In this document: positions 8,421 to 16,586 of the stretch, one piece after another
How the letters are laid out: each line of letters starts with the position of its first letter
Numbering within the stretch: position 1 is the first letter of the stretch
Source: Thermococcus sp. 21S7
GTDB taxonomy: Archaea > Methanobacteriota_B > Thermococci > Thermococcales > Thermococcaceae
Direction: 5' to 3'
Assembly: GCF_012027615.1 (NCBI RefSeq)
Contig: NZ_SNUT01000010.1
Span: 1-40,105 of the forward strand
DNA: 40,105 nucleotides
Notes under the pieces: model-generated
What the model saw: only the letters and a program-made list of their open reading frames with translations
The model's database searches: none
Told to the model about the DNA's origin: nothing
Program-made: the position numbers and the translations under genes

Positions 8421-8470
8421 TTATATATGATGAGTGTAAGAAAATTAATGCAAGAACCCGTTGGGGAGGT
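8421..8470 (+). promoter_or_regulatory. Promoter and RBS for the cysteine-rich protein operon
   Basis: TTATATAT (8421-8428) is a good TATA box, about 45 bases before the ATG at 8473. A second AT-rich TTATATATAG lies at 8363-8372. GGGAGGT (8464-8470) is the ribosome binding site. The whole 8268-8460 interval is A+T-rich and holds no gene. Confidence 0.5.
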
Positions 8471-8472
8471 CG

Positions 8473-9186
8473 ATGCGGAGGCGTGCACTGCTGGCCATAT
8501 TTGTGGTGTTGCTCCTTGTTGGAGCATACGGCGCCTACGTGGTCAGCTACCCCAAGTATCCAGAGGCAGAGGGTTGCGTCAACCCGTTTGCCGTTACAAA
8601 GCCAGTGGACAAGTTCCAGGAGAACTGGTCGAGAGCCCATGTATTCTTCAAGCTCGCAACGATGAGGGACTTCTGGAAGCTGGCCAAACCCTGGGACGTT
8701 GATTACTCTCACGTCAAAATTGTAAAGCACACAATTGAATACAACGGGGAAGAGATAACCATGCTCGCCATGGGAATTCTGCTGAAGGACAAAGAGCACG
8801 TGATAGCGCTGTACGAGTTCTCAAAGCCAGTACAAGGAGTGAAGATCCAGGGCTATGTTTTCAAGGTTGTCAATGGACAAATAAAAACCGAAGAGGTACT
8901 TACCAATGGAAGAGTTACTCCTCTAAGCGGATGTCAACATGAATGTTCAACTGCTTCAGACTGTGGACCATTTGGAAGGTGCATTCCGTATTGTTGTGAT
9001 CATGATTGGGGCTGCATAGCATCTTGTTGTGGAGACTGTGCTTTTAGTTGTGGTAGTTGCATGAGAGGAAACGCTGGAGGCTGTGCAAGTTGCTTATATT
9101 GTGTTTTGGTATCTTGTCCCTATTGTGCAACTTCCTGCTGTGAAGAAGAAGGGACCTACTGCGATTACTTAAGTCCCGGACCATAG
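8473..9186 (+). CDS. Exported protein with C-terminal domain of 20 cysteines (halocin-C8-like architecture)
   Basis: This 237-residue protein has a positively charged start and a hydrophobic helix (about 6-24), either a signal anchor or a signal peptide. A soluble domain of about 120 residues follows (about 30-150, with KFQENWSRAHVFFKLATM and a predicted strand-rich second half). The last 77 cysteine-spanning residues (154-230) contain 20 cysteines, often as CC or CxxC pairs, plus Gly, Ser and Ala, and almost no Lys or Arg. I do not recognise a named family. Halocin C8 of haloarchaea has the same plan: a signal, an N-terminal immunity domain, and a C-terminal cysteine-rich antimicrobial peptide cut from one precursor. 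The sequence becomes visibly A+T-rich from about 8880, near the domain boundary. The ATG at 8473 follows GGGAGGT; an in-frame TTG at 8461 is less likely. Confidence 0.75.
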   Translation: MRRRALLAIFVVLLLVGAYGAYVVSYPKYPEAEGCVNPFAVTKPVDKFQENWSRAHVFFKLATMRDFWKLAKPWDVDYSHVKIVKHTIEYNGEEITMLAMGILLKDKEHVIALYEFSKPVQGVKIQGYVFKVVNGQIKTEEVLTNGRVTPLSGCQHECSTASDCGPFGRCIPYCCDHDWGCIASCCGDCAFSCGSCMRGNAGGCASCLYCVLVSCPYCATSCCEEEGTYCDYLSPGP

Positions 9187-9197
9187 GGGGGATACCA

Positions 9198-9512
9198 ATG
9201 AAGGTGAGCAGAAAGGTCTATCTCACTCTTTTAATATCTTTGTTCCTTACCGGATTGGCAATATTTGACGGAACATCAATTTGGGTCGCCATAATAACTG
9301 TTACAATACCCGTTATGGCAAGTTACTGGCTAGTCGTAAGATTTAATGGAATTGGTATGGTACTCGTTCCAGTATTATGGGCACTTTCAGTTTTTGTAAG
9401 AAGTTACCTTACTGGAACGCTCACTTCAGAAACACTGAAAATAGTTAGTGTGAAGTCGTTTGGCAGTGTGGTTCTAGCCTTCGCTTATGTAACTTTTACC
9501 CGAAAAAGGTAG
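9198..9512 (+). CDS. Small polytopic membrane protein next to the cysteine-rich protein
   Basis: This 104-residue, very hydrophobic protein has about four predicted membrane helices (roughly 8-25, 28-46, 50-67 and 84-100). Its ends are basic (MKVSRKVY and TFTRKR), and there is no known motif or cysteine. It starts 11 bases after the cysteine-rich gene with GGGGGGAT as ribosome binding site, so the two are cotranscribed. Like the 3' part of that gene it is A+T-rich for this genome. A small membrane protein directly behind a putative antimicrobial peptide gene is a typical place for an immunity or export function, but that is inference from position only. Confidence 0.7.
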   Translation: MKVSRKVYLTLLISLFLTGLAIFDGTSIWVAIITVTIPVMASYWLVVRFNGIGMVLVPVLWALSVFVRSYLTGTLTSETLKIVSVKSFGSVVLAFAYVTFTRKR

Positions 9513-9660
9513 TGGATGCCATAACCTCTGAGGAGAAACCCAAAAGATTGACATATAAATTAAGTCTGGACATTGGTTAGTGGAGATTCACGATATTTTA
9601 ACGCGCATTCACCATGTCAAAATCGAGAAACTTAAAACAGGATACACCCATCACTCAACT

Positions 9661-10005
9661 ATGAAGGCCGAAATCAAGAATTTGATTGACAGAGGAACCT
9701 ACCGGAAGCTCCCTCTCTTCGAGGGCGAGCTGCCAGAAAACAGCTACGCCCAGATAGTGGAGGTCAAGCCCGGACAGACCGTTGGGAAGCACTACCACCT
9801 CCGCCAGTACGAGCTGTTCTACATAATGAGCGGCGAGGCAAGGCTCGGCATCGGCGAGACTGAATACCTCGCAAGGCCCGGCGATATCTTCCTGGTAAAG
9901 CCCAAAACCGTCCACTGGGTCGTCAACGAGCGTGACGAGCCCTTCAGGCTCTTCGTGGTGAAGCTGAACTACCGCGGGGATGACTCCGTTTGGCTGGAAA
10001 AATGA
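9661..10005 (+). CDS. Single-domain cupin protein
   Basis: This 114-residue one-domain cupin has both conserved motifs. Motif 1 is GQTVGKHYHLRQYELFYIMSG, with His, His and Glu metal ligands, and motif 2 is PGDIFLVKPKTVHWVVN, with the final His. A metal site is therefore intact. Small cupins of this kind may be isomerases, dioxygenases or sugar-binding proteins, and the substrate cannot be read from the sequence. The ATG at 9661 gives the usual family length. A GTG at 9580 is in frame and would add 27 residues. A TATA-like CATATAAA lies at 9553-9560. The gene ends 12 bases before the convergent oleate hydratase gene. Confidence 0.85.
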   Translation: MKAEIKNLIDRGTYRKLPLFEGELPENSYAQIVEVKPGQTVGKHYHLRQYELFYIMSGEARLGIGETEYLARPGDIFLVKPKTVHWVVNERDEPFRLFVVKLNYRGDDSVWLEK

Positions 10006-10016
10006 GGAGAAATGAA

Positions 10017-11681
10017 TCAGCCGAAGAGGAAGAGGTTCAAACTCCTCTTCAGCATCCCCCTTTTATCGTCATCAACGAGCGTTTCGGCGGCCTTTACAAG
10101 GACGTCAATCCTCTTGTATGGCTTGTAAGCCTCCGGCGGTTCCCTGCCAAGGTCGAGCAGGCCGTAAACTCCCATCATGGCAGACTTGACGGAGTACTCG
10201 ACTGTAAAGACGCATTCGCCTGGAACCTCAACAAACTGTCCCAAGAGGGCAAGGTTCCCATAGTTCTCCGGGATGACCGGCGGCCTGTCTCCGGGATGCC
10301 TCGGCATGAACTGGCTCGTTATGTACGGCATCATGGCGGTTCTGACGTTTATTACGGTCCCGAGGAGCTCTTCCTTTTTATCTAGCCAGCCGAGATGGTA
10401 GAGCAGTTCAAGGAATATCTCCTTACCTGTGCACTGGCTCATGGGTTTCTTGATGTAGTCTCCCTCCCTGTCCACGAACAGTCCATAGCCCCAGATTACC
10501 GTTACGTCGTCGGGCTGGTTCCTGAAGTGGGGCTGTCTGAAGGCCACTATGGACATGAGCCACGAGGAGTCCTTGAAGGTAACCAGACCGCCGGTTCCGG
10601 TTTTGTTTCCGGTGAACTCTTCGAGCATCCTGAGGAACTCCTTCCCCCTGAAGGTTATCGTGAAGGATTCCCACTTCGTTTTGTCTATCTCAGATGCGAA
10701 AACGTCGGGGTTTCCGAGGGATGGGTCTTTCTTGACCCGGTTCCGCCAGAGCCTCCATACGTCTCCCTCTCCCCTGTTGAGGACCGGGGGGTGCTCAAAA
10801 TCGCCGTAGGTGGAGTTCTCGACCATCGAGCCAATGGTTATGAAGACCAGGTCCTTCGGTCTGACCTCGATGGTGCCCCCTTTCTGGCCCTCGGTGTGGA
10901 GCTTGGTGACGTACTTTTTGCCGTCGATTTCCTCGATTTCAACATCCACGACCTTCGTCCCCATGATGAAGTTGACTCCCCTATCCTGGAGCCATTTCTG
11001 AATTGGGAGAATCATTGAGTCGTACTGGTTGTAAGGAGTCCTCAGGACGCCTTCAATTTTGTTCATCCCAGGGACTAGGTGCATGAAGCGGAGCATGTAG
11101 CGCCTCATTTCCATAACGCTGTGCCAGGGCTGGAATGCGAACATCGTCGCCCAGAAGTACCAGAAGTTGGTCTCGAAGAACGAGGGTGAGAACCACTGCT
11201 CTATTGTTATCCCCCCAAGCTGATCCTCCGGGGTCAGCAGGAGTTCGTTGAGCTCGTTTAAGTGCCTGAGCGTCAGTCCGTACTTGGAGAAGTCAACCTT
11301 CCTGCCGGGCGTCCCCACAAGCCTGCACTTGGATGAACCCACGTACTCCTTGTTGAACTCAACCACCTCGTCCAGGAGGGTCTTCCCGGGGTCGTCGAGC
11401 GAGGGAATGCTTCCGAGCAGATCCCACGTGGTCTCGTAGTGGGTCTCGAACATCCTTCCCCCTCTGAGCAGATAGCCGTTCTCGGGGTCTCCGGAGCCGT
11501 CGAGACAGCCGCCGTTTATGGGGGTCTTCTCAAATATGTAAATATTCTCCCCGGGCATCTTGGCGTCCCTGATGAGGAAAACCGCCGCCGCAAGCGAGGC
11601 AATACCCCCGCCGACCAGGTAGGCATTCCTTTCCTCTATGTCCGGAACCTTCCTCGGGGTCGTTCTCTTGTAGTTCAACAT
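10017..11681 (-). CDS. Oleate hydratase (MCRA family), flavin-dependent
   Basis: This 554-residue enzyme of the myosin-cross-reactive-antigen family adds water to the cis-9 double bond of unsaturated fatty acids and requires FAD. The N-terminal dinucleotide fold YLVGGGIASLAAAVFL is at 21-36. Family blocks GGCLDGSGDPENGYLLRGGR, QPWHSVMEMRRYMLRF and PVIPENYGNLALLGQFVEVPG follow. The position that is Glu in most bacterial enzymes (GGRE, the water-activating residue) is Met here: GGRM with M77. As I recall, a monomeric Rhodococcus enzyme has the same replacement. The start follows GGGTGAGG. The archaeal membrane has ether-linked isoprenoids, so this enzyme presumably detoxifies or uses external fatty acids and was probably acquired. 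A perfect inverted repeat lies in its promoter. Confidence 0.9.
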   Translation of the reverse strand: MLNYKRTTPRKVPDIEERNAYLVGGGIASLAAAVFLIRDAKMPGENIYIFEKTPINGGCLDGSGDPENGYLLRGGRMFETHYETTWDLLGSIPSLDDPGKTLLDEVVEFNKEYVGSSKCRLVGTPGRKVDFSKYGLTLRHLNELNELLLTPEDQLGGITIEQWFSPSFFETNFWYFWATMFAFQPWHSVMEMRRYMLRFMHLVPGMNKIEGVLRTPYNQYDSMILPIQKWLQDRGVNFIMGTKVVDVEIEEIDGKKYVTKLHTEGQKGGTIEVRPKDLVFITIGSMVENSTYGDFEHPPVLNRGEGDVWRLWRNRVKKDPSLGNPDVFASEIDKTKWESFTITFRGKEFLRMLEEFTGNKTGTGGLVTFKDSSWLMSIVAFRQPHFRNQPDDVTVIWGYGLFVDREGDYIKKPMSQCTGKEIFLELLYHLGWLDKKEELLGTVINVRTAMMPYITSQFMPRHPGDRPPVIPENYGNLALLGQFVEVPGECVFTVEYSVKSAMMGVYGLLDLGREPPEAYKPYKRIDVLVKAAETLVDDDKRGMLKRSLNLFLFG

Positions 11682-11694
11682 ATTCCTCACCCAG

Positions 11695-11747
11695 ACATGT
11701 CTTACAAAGACATGTTTGATATAGTCATAGTGGCCAACTTTAAAAAG
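11695..11747 (-). promoter_or_regulatory. Oleate hydratase promoter with 21-base palindromic operator
   Basis: ACATGTCTT-ACA-AAGACATGT (11695-11715) is a perfect 9-base inverted repeat with a 3-base spacer, 14 bases upstream of the start codon. On the minus strand the TATA box is CTTTTTAAAG (11738-11747). The operator therefore covers the expected transcription start, as for a TetR- or MarR-like repressor that would be released by a fatty acid. Confidence 0.65.
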
Positions 11748-11776
11748 GTTTCCCAATAACGGCCAATGGTGATTGA

Positions 11777-12475
11777 ATGGCCGAGAGAACCATCGGCATC
11801 CTCGGCGGCATGGGGCCCCTGGCGACCGCAGACCTCTTCAGGAGGATAGTCGAGAAGACCCCGGCAAAGAGGGACCAGGACCACCCGCGAATCATCATTT
11901 ACAACGACCCCAAAATCCCGGACAGAACCGCATTTATCCTGGGGAACGGGGAAGACCCGAGGCCCGCCCTTGTGGAGGGGGCGAGAAAGCTCGAAAGCTG
12001 GGGGGCGGACTTCATCATAATGCCCTGCAACACCGCCCACTTCTTCGCCGAGACCGTCCAGAAGGCGATAACGATTCCGCTCGTCAGCATGATCGAGGCA
12101 ACGGCGGATGCAATAGAGCAACTCGGCCTTCGCAGGGTTGGGCTCCTTGCAACCGACGGCACCATAAAGGGACTCGTCTACCATCGCGCGCTCCTTAACA
12201 GGGGGATAGGCATAGCCGTCCCTGGAAAGAACGACCAGGGGAAAGTTATGCGGGCGATATACCACGGTGTCAAGGCGGGGGACATCGAGGCCGCAAGGAA
12301 GCTCCTCATGGATGTGGCGAAGAGGCTCGAACGCAGGGTCGATGGAATGATAGCCGGCTGCACCGAGGTCAGCGTCGCCTTGAGGCAGGACGACCTGAGC
12401 GTCCCCCTGATCGATCCGCTCGACGTGATAGCGGAGAAGGCCGTGAGGCTCGCCCTCGGCCTTGAGGAGCTCTAA
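11777..12475 (+). CDS. Aspartate/glutamate racemase family protein, probably aspartate racemase
   Basis: This is a cofactor-independent racemase interconverting L- and D-aspartate by a two-cysteine mechanism. The 232-residue protein has the N-terminal GILGGMGPLATADLF, the first catalytic cysteine in MPCNTAH (C84) and the second in AGCTEVSV (C195). This is the complete pair found in the Pyrococcus enzyme. GGTGAT (11768-11773) precedes the ATG. It is divergent from the oleate hydratase gene, and its 3' end overlaps the convergent corA by four bases. D-amino acids occur in Thermococcales, so a metabolic role is plausible. Confidence 0.92.
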   Translation: MAERTIGILGGMGPLATADLFRRIVEKTPAKRDQDHPRIIIYNDPKIPDRTAFILGNGEDPRPALVEGARKLESWGADFIIMPCNTAHFFAETVQKAITIPLVSMIEATADAIEQLGLRRVGLLATDGTIKGLVYHRALLNRGIGIAVPGKNDQGKVMRAIYHGVKAGDIEAARKLLMDVAKRLERRVDGMIAGCTEVSVALRQDDLSVPLIDPLDVIAEKAVRLALGLEEL

Positions 12476-13455
12476 ATCCATCCTTTTCTTCTGAAGTAGG
12501 CGAGCATGCCGAGGGCGATTCCGAGCATAGCCGCCAGAACGGCTGGATAGCCGTAGCGCCAGGTTAGCTCGGGCATGTAGCGGAAGTTCATTCCGTAGAG
12601 GCCGGTTATGAAGGTCAGCGGGATGAACACCGTCGAGACGACCGTGAGGATGCGGATTATGTCGTTGGTCTTCATTGAAATCGTTGAGTAGTAGAGTTCG
12701 ACGAGGCTGTTGGCAAGCTCCCTCTGCCCCTCAAGTATCTCCATTACCTCAAGGACGTGGTCGTGGAGCTCCCCCATACAACCCCTGGTCTCCTCGGTGA
12801 AGAACCTTCCCCCCTCAAGTTCAAGCCTCCTGAACGCCTCCAGCAGAGGAAATACCGTGCGGCGCATGAAGAGTATCTCCCTCCTGAGCCCGTGTATCCT
12901 GTGGAGAACACCCTCTCCTCCCCGCGACAGTATCTGCGCTTCGAGGGACTCCATTTTGGAGCTAATCTTCTCTATCATCGGGACGTAGTTTTCAACTATC
13001 GCCTCAAGGAGGGCAAAGAGCAGGTAATCCGCGCCGCGCTCCCTGAAGAGACCCTCCCCCTCGCGGATGCTCTCCCGGATGGGGTCAAAGACGTCCCCGG
13101 GTATCTCCTGCACCGTCACCACGAGGTTGCCCCGGAGCAGTAGCCCTATCCTCTCCCTCTTCAGCCCGCCGTCTATCTCGTAGACCTGGTGCAGGATGAG
13201 GAACAGATAATCCGGGAACACGAAGACCCTGGCGTGTGTACTCGCCCTTCGCAGAACCTTCATTGGCCCCTCGTGGAGGTTAAGGGCCTCCATTATCTCT
13301 GGAACTGCCTCGACGGTGTCAACGTTTGCCCAGATAACGTCGTAGCCCTCGATTTCGAGGACGTCTCTCATGCTTGAAACCTTCCTGCTGAGGAAATCGT
13401 CCCGCGAATAGGCAATGACCGTTATCCTTGGCTTCCCTTCGGCTTCCCCGGCCAT
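12472..13455 (-). CDS. corA: CorA-type magnesium/cobalt transporter
   Basis: This 327-residue inner-membrane channel of the CorA family takes up Mg2+ and possibly Co2+ or Ni2+ as a homopentamer. The N-terminal cytosolic funnel (about 1-260) is rich in charged helices (EKISSKMESLEAQIL). Two C-terminal membrane helices follow, the first ending in the signature FITGLYGMNF with the GMN selectivity loop. The last residues are basic (YFRRKGWI) and cytosolic. The ATG at 13455 follows GAGGTGATG. It lies 9 bases after the stop of the MBL-fold gene and is likely cotranscribed with it. Confidence 0.94.
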   Translation of the reverse strand: MAGEAEGKPRITVIAYSRDDFLSRKVSSMRDVLEIEGYDVIWANVDTVEAVPEIMEALNLHEGPMKVLRRASTHARVFVFPDYLFLILHQVYEIDGGLKRERIGLLLRGNLVVTVQEIPGDVFDPIRESIREGEGLFRERGADYLLFALLEAIVENYVPMIEKISSKMESLEAQILSRGGEGVLHRIHGLRREILFMRRTVFPLLEAFRRLELEGGRFFTEETRGCMGELHDHVLEVMEILEGQRELANSLVELYYSTISMKTNDIIRILTVVSTVFIPLTFITGLYGMNFRYMPELTWRYGYPAVLAAMLGIALGMLAYFRRKGWI

Positions 13456-13464
13456 GCCATCACC

Positions 13465-14292
13465 TCAGAACTCAACCACCATTCCGGAGTGCAGCTTGTG
13501 GAAGCGCTCGCCGTATGCCTCCAGGAATGCCGCCTCGGCCCTTAGCCCGGTGCAGTGCCCCGTGTAGACCTCCTCCACTCCGAGCTTCTGAAGTTCCCGG
13601 ACCGTCCCCTTTATCCGCTCATCGTCGGCCTCGATAAGATGGAAGCCGCCTATGACGGCTTTTATCCTCCTCTCGCCGGTCATCCGTATCGCATGCTTTA
13701 CTATGCTCACTATGCCCGCGTGGCTGCAGCCGCTCACGATAACCAGGCCCCCGGAGGTTTTGGCCACGATGCTCATGTCGTCCATAATGGCGTCCTCCAT
13801 TACCCGGCCGTCCCTCAACGTGTAGACCCCTATATGCCCCCGCTCGAAGTCCTCGCGGCTGCGGACCTCACCCGTGGAATAGATACCCCCGACTATCTCG
13901 ATGGGCTCAGCGGTGAGGTACAGGTCGGCGAACTCCTCAACCTCCTCCCGCCTGAAGGGGATTCCAACGTCCCTTAGGTAGGGCTTCATAACGAAGTGCC
14001 TTCTGAAGATACTTGGGTACGCTATGACCGGAACCCGCCTTCCGATGGCCTTTAGAATGCCCAAAAGCCCACCAGTGTGATCGTAGTGGCAGTGGCTCAG
14101 GAAGATGTAGTCGATGTGTGAACCCGGGTCAAGGCCGAGGAGCCTCATGTTGTGGAGTATCGGCTCGGCGCTCTGGCCGGTGTCGAAGAGAATCCCTCTT
14201 TCGGCCTCCTCTATCAGGAAGCTCACTCCGTGCTGGGCCAGAAAAGGGCTTTCGTAGCCGGAATAGTCCTCAACCAGAACGTAAACCCTCAA
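13465..14292 (-). CDS. MBL-fold hydrolase of the dihydropterin-synthase-like (MJ0301) group
   Basis: This 275-residue metallo-beta-lactamase-fold protein has the metal motif HCHYDH at 67-72, further ligands in SGCSHAGI and GGFHL, and a late GHCTG. The order and length match the archaeal group annotated as 7,8-dihydropterin-6-methyl-4-(beta-D-ribofuranosyl)aminobenzene-5'-phosphate synthase after Methanocaldococcus MJ0301. Thermococcus does not make methanopterin in the way methanogens do, so the true substrate is uncertain. A TTG at 14292 preceded by GGTGG is taken as start; a GTG at 14301 is an alternative. The gene is divergent from the YchF-like GTPase gene, and the two promoters are packed into 94 bases. 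Confidence 0.85.
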   Translation of the reverse strand: MRVYVLVEDYSGYESPFLAQHGVSFLIEEAERGILFDTGQSAEPILHNMRLLGLDPGSHIDYIFLSHCHYDHTGGLLGILKAIGRRVPVIAYPSIFRRHFVMKPYLRDVGIPFRREEVEEFADLYLTAEPIEIVGGIYSTGEVRSREDFERGHIGVYTLRDGRVMEDAIMDDMSIVAKTSGGLVIVSGCSHAGIVSIVKHAIRMTGERRIKAVIGGFHLIEADDERIKGTVRELQKLGVEEVYTGHCTGLRAEAAFLEAYGERFHKLHSGMVVEF

Positions 14293-14386
14293 GGGAACCA
14301 CCGGTATAAAGAACGCGGAGGTTCGTTTATAGTTTTCGGCCGAAACCCCTTAAAACCCTCCCCGCGAAGTTAGCCCGGTGGTGAGC

Positions 14387-15580
14387 ATGGAGATAGGTGT
14401 CGTTGGGAAGCCAAACGTTGGAAAGTCGACCTTTTTCTCGGCCGCTACGCTCGTTGACGTTGATATTGCCAATTATCCGTTCACGACCATTGATGCCAAC
14501 GTCGGCGTCACCTACGCGATAGCGGAACATCCCTGCAGAGAGCTCGGCTGCCAGCCAAATCCCCAGAACTACGAGTACCGCGACGGGAAGGCTCTCATCC
14601 CGATAAAGATGATCGACGTTGCGGGATTGGTACCCGGGGCACACGAGGGACGCGGTCTGGGCAACAAGTTCCTCGATGACCTCAGAATGGCCTCGGCTTT
14701 AATTCACGTCGTTGATGTTACCGGTAAGACCGACGCAGAGGGACAGCCGACCGACCACCACGACCCGGTGGAGGACATCGAGTTCCTTGAGAGGGAGATA
14801 GACTACTGGATATACGGTATTCTGAGGAAGAACTGGGAGAAGTTCGCAAAGCGCATTAAACTCCAGCACCTCAAGCTCGCCCAAGCCATAGCCGACCAGC
14901 TGACGGGAATCGGTGTGAGCGAGGGGGATGCCTTCGAGGCCATCCACAAGCTCGGCCTCGGGGACGACCCGACGAAATGGAGTGATGAAGACCTCTTCTC
15001 CTTCGTCCGTGAGCTGAGAAAGATAAACAAGCCGATTATCATAGCGGCCAACAAGGCGGACGCCGCTGCCGATGCCCAGATAGAGCGCCTGATCAAGAAG
15101 GGAAAGAGCAGGGGGTATATAGTCGTCCCGACGAGTGCGGCGGCGGAGCTGACGCTGAGAAAGGCCGCCAAGGCGGGATTCATCGACTACGTTCCGGGTT
15201 CAAGCGACTTCAAAATCCTTAAGCCGATGAGCTCCAAGCAGGAGAAGGCGCTCATGCTCATAAAGGAGAAGGTTCTGGACCGCTTCGGCTCCACCGGAGT
15301 CCAGGAGGTAATAAACAGGGCGACCTTTGAGTTGCTCAACCTCGTACCCGTTTACCCGGTTGAGGACGAGCACAAGCTCACCGATGGGTTCGGCAACGTT
15401 CTGCCCCACGTTCACCTTCTCCCCAAGGGTTCAACGCCCCGCGATTTGGCCTACAAGGTGCACACCGACCTCGGGAAGACCTTCCTCTACGCGGTGAACG
15501 CGAGAACCCACAGGCGCGTTGGAGAGGACTACGAGCTGGGCTTCAACGACATAATCAAGATAGTCGCGACGGCGCGCTGA
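14387..15580 (+). CDS. YchF/Obg-related GTPase with TGS domain
   Basis: This 397-residue P-loop NTPase of the YchF branch of the OBG family is a cytosolic, ribosome-associated regulator. The G1 motif GKPNVGKS is at 7-14, the switch region runs through [14 protein letters not shown]3 is [14 protein letters not shown], and G4 is NKAD near 225. The C-terminal TGS domain contains [21 protein letters not shown]. The N-terminal insertion with C49 and C54 is shared by archaeal homologues, including the Pyrococcus protein of known structure. Some YchF proteins prefer ATP to GTP. The ATG at 14387 follows GGTGGTGAG; the in-frame GTG codons before it form that binding site. Confidence 0.93.
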   Translation: MEIGVVGKPNVGKSTFFSAATLVDVDIANYPFTTIDANVGVTYAIAEHPCRELGCQPNPQNYEYRDGKALIPIKMIDVAGLVPGAHEGRGLGNKFLDDLRMASALIHVVDVTGKTDAEGQPTDHHDPVEDIEFLEREIDYWIYGILRKNWEKFAKRIKLQHLKLAQAIADQLTGIGVSEGDAFEAIHKLGLGDDPTKWSDEDLFSFVRELRKINKPIIIAANKADAAADAQIERLIKKGKSRGYIVVPTSAAAELTLRKAAKAGFIDYVPGSSDFKILKPMSSKQEKALMLIKEKVLDRFGSTGVQEVINRATFELLNLVPVYPVEDEHKLTDGFGNVLPHVHLLPKGSTPRDLAYKVHTDLGKTFLYAVNARTHRRVGEDYELGFNDIIKIVATAR

Positions 15581-15581
15581 G

Positions 15582-16103
15582 CTATTTCTCCGCTTTTTTC
15601 TCGGTTTCCCTGATGAGCTCCTGGTAGAGCCTCGGCTCCACGTCCTTCTCGGTGAGGCCGAGTTTTCTGGCGGTGTCCCATATCCTCCGCTTTGCTTCCC
15701 CAACGTCGTCGGAGATAACCTCGATGTCGAGGAAGCCGCCGAGCCCCTCGACCTCGCTCAGCTCGAAGGTAACCTCCCCCAGCCTGTAAACCAGACGCCG
15801 CTTCCTGACCCGGACGTCCTCCTTAAAGCCGAGGCGCCTTAGAATCTCCAGGGCGGTCTCGAAGTCGCCCACCTCGACCTCAACCTCGTCGAACTCCTCG
15901 TTCCTGCCGGGGTCGGCTATGCGCTTGTACGTCAGAAAAGAACGGTTTAGATTGCTTATTCTCCTCACCCTGAGGAGTTCGGGCAGGGGGACGGAGAGGT
16001 AAACATCCTCCTGTATCTCCTCCCCAACGAACGCCGCCCCAAGGGATTCTATAGCCCTTCTGGCGGAGTTGAAGTCAACGCGGAATTTGACCTCTACCTC
16101 CAT
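15582..16103 (-). CDS. CYTH-domain protein (class IV adenylate cyclase/triphosphatase family)
   Basis: This 173-residue CYTH-fold protein (triphosphate tunnel metalloenzyme) begins with the signature MEVEVKF, that is ExExK at 2-6. The family includes CyaB-type class IV adenylate cyclases, thiamine triphosphatases and inorganic triphosphatases, and the sequence does not tell which. Alternating Arg, Lys and Glu strands (LLRVRRIS, FLTYKR, DEVEVEV, RKRRLVYRLG, LDIEVIS) are those that line the tunnel. Its ATG (16103-16101) overlaps the TGA of the regulator gene by one base, so translation is probably coupled. It is the last gene of a ubiX-lrp-CYTH operon. Confidence 0.9.
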   Translation of the reverse strand: MEVEVKFRVDFNSARRAIESLGAAFVGEEIQEDVYLSVPLPELLRVRRISNLNRSFLTYKRIADPGRNEEFDEVEVEVGDFETALEILRRLGFKEDVRVRKRRLVYRLGEVTFELSEVEGLGGFLDIEVISDDVGEAKRRIWDTARKLGLTEKDVEPRLYQELIRETEKKAEK

Positions 16104-16585
16104 CACACACCCACCAGAACGCCCGCGAGGCCTTCACCCTTTATGAACTTGTCGATCGGGAAAACCTCCACCCTTTTGAGGGTGGGAAGGGTTCTTATGG
16201 TGTCGTCCACGAACTTGTGAAGGCCCTCCTCGCTGTCGGCACCCACTATGGCCAGTACTCCGTCCCTTCCGCTCTTTGCCACGACCAGAACGTTGGGGAG
16301 CATGGAAAGGGTCTTCGTCAGGTACTGGATGTACCTGTCCAGAAACTCCTCTATGATGGGTGTCTCCGCCTGTATGTAGACCACGGCGAGCGCCTTGGGC
16401 TGGAACTGTTCGCCCAGAACTATCGTGTACTTCTGGATTACCTTCTTCTCCTGCAGCTTTTTTATTCTGAAGTGAATCGTGGATTCAGGGCGGTTGAGCC
16501 TGTCGGCAATCTCTGATATAGTTAACCGCGCATCCTCCTTTAGAATGCGGAGGATAGCCCTATCAAGGTCATCGAGCTGGACCAT
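16103..16585 (-). CDS. Lrp/AsnC family transcriptional regulator
   Basis: This 160-residue DNA-binding regulator has an N-terminal winged helix-turn-helix (DDLDRAILRILKEDARLTISEIADRL and STIHFRIKKLQEKKVI, about 4-56). A C-terminal RAM effector-binding and oligomerisation domain follows (about 65-150). The effector is unknown. The ATG at 16585 is preceded by GGAGG inside the end of ubiX, two bases after its stop, so the pair is translationally coupled. A longer frame starting at 16621 lies within ubiX and is rejected. Its placement between two enzymes suggests that it controls its own operon. Confidence 0.92.
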   Translation of the reverse strand: MVQLDDLDRAILRILKEDARLTISEIADRLNRPESTIHFRIKKLQEKKVIQKYTIVLGEQFQPKALAVVYIQAETPIIEEFLDRYIQYLTKTLSMLPNVLVVAKSGRDGVLAIVGADSEEGLHKFVDDTIRTLPTLKRVEVFPIDKFIKGEGLAGVLVGV

Positions 16586-16586
16586 G

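Noticed and set aside
8427-8440. ATGATGA resembling a C box of a C/D guide RNA
   Set aside because: No matching D, C-prime or D-prime boxes lie at the right distance. It belongs to the promoter region.
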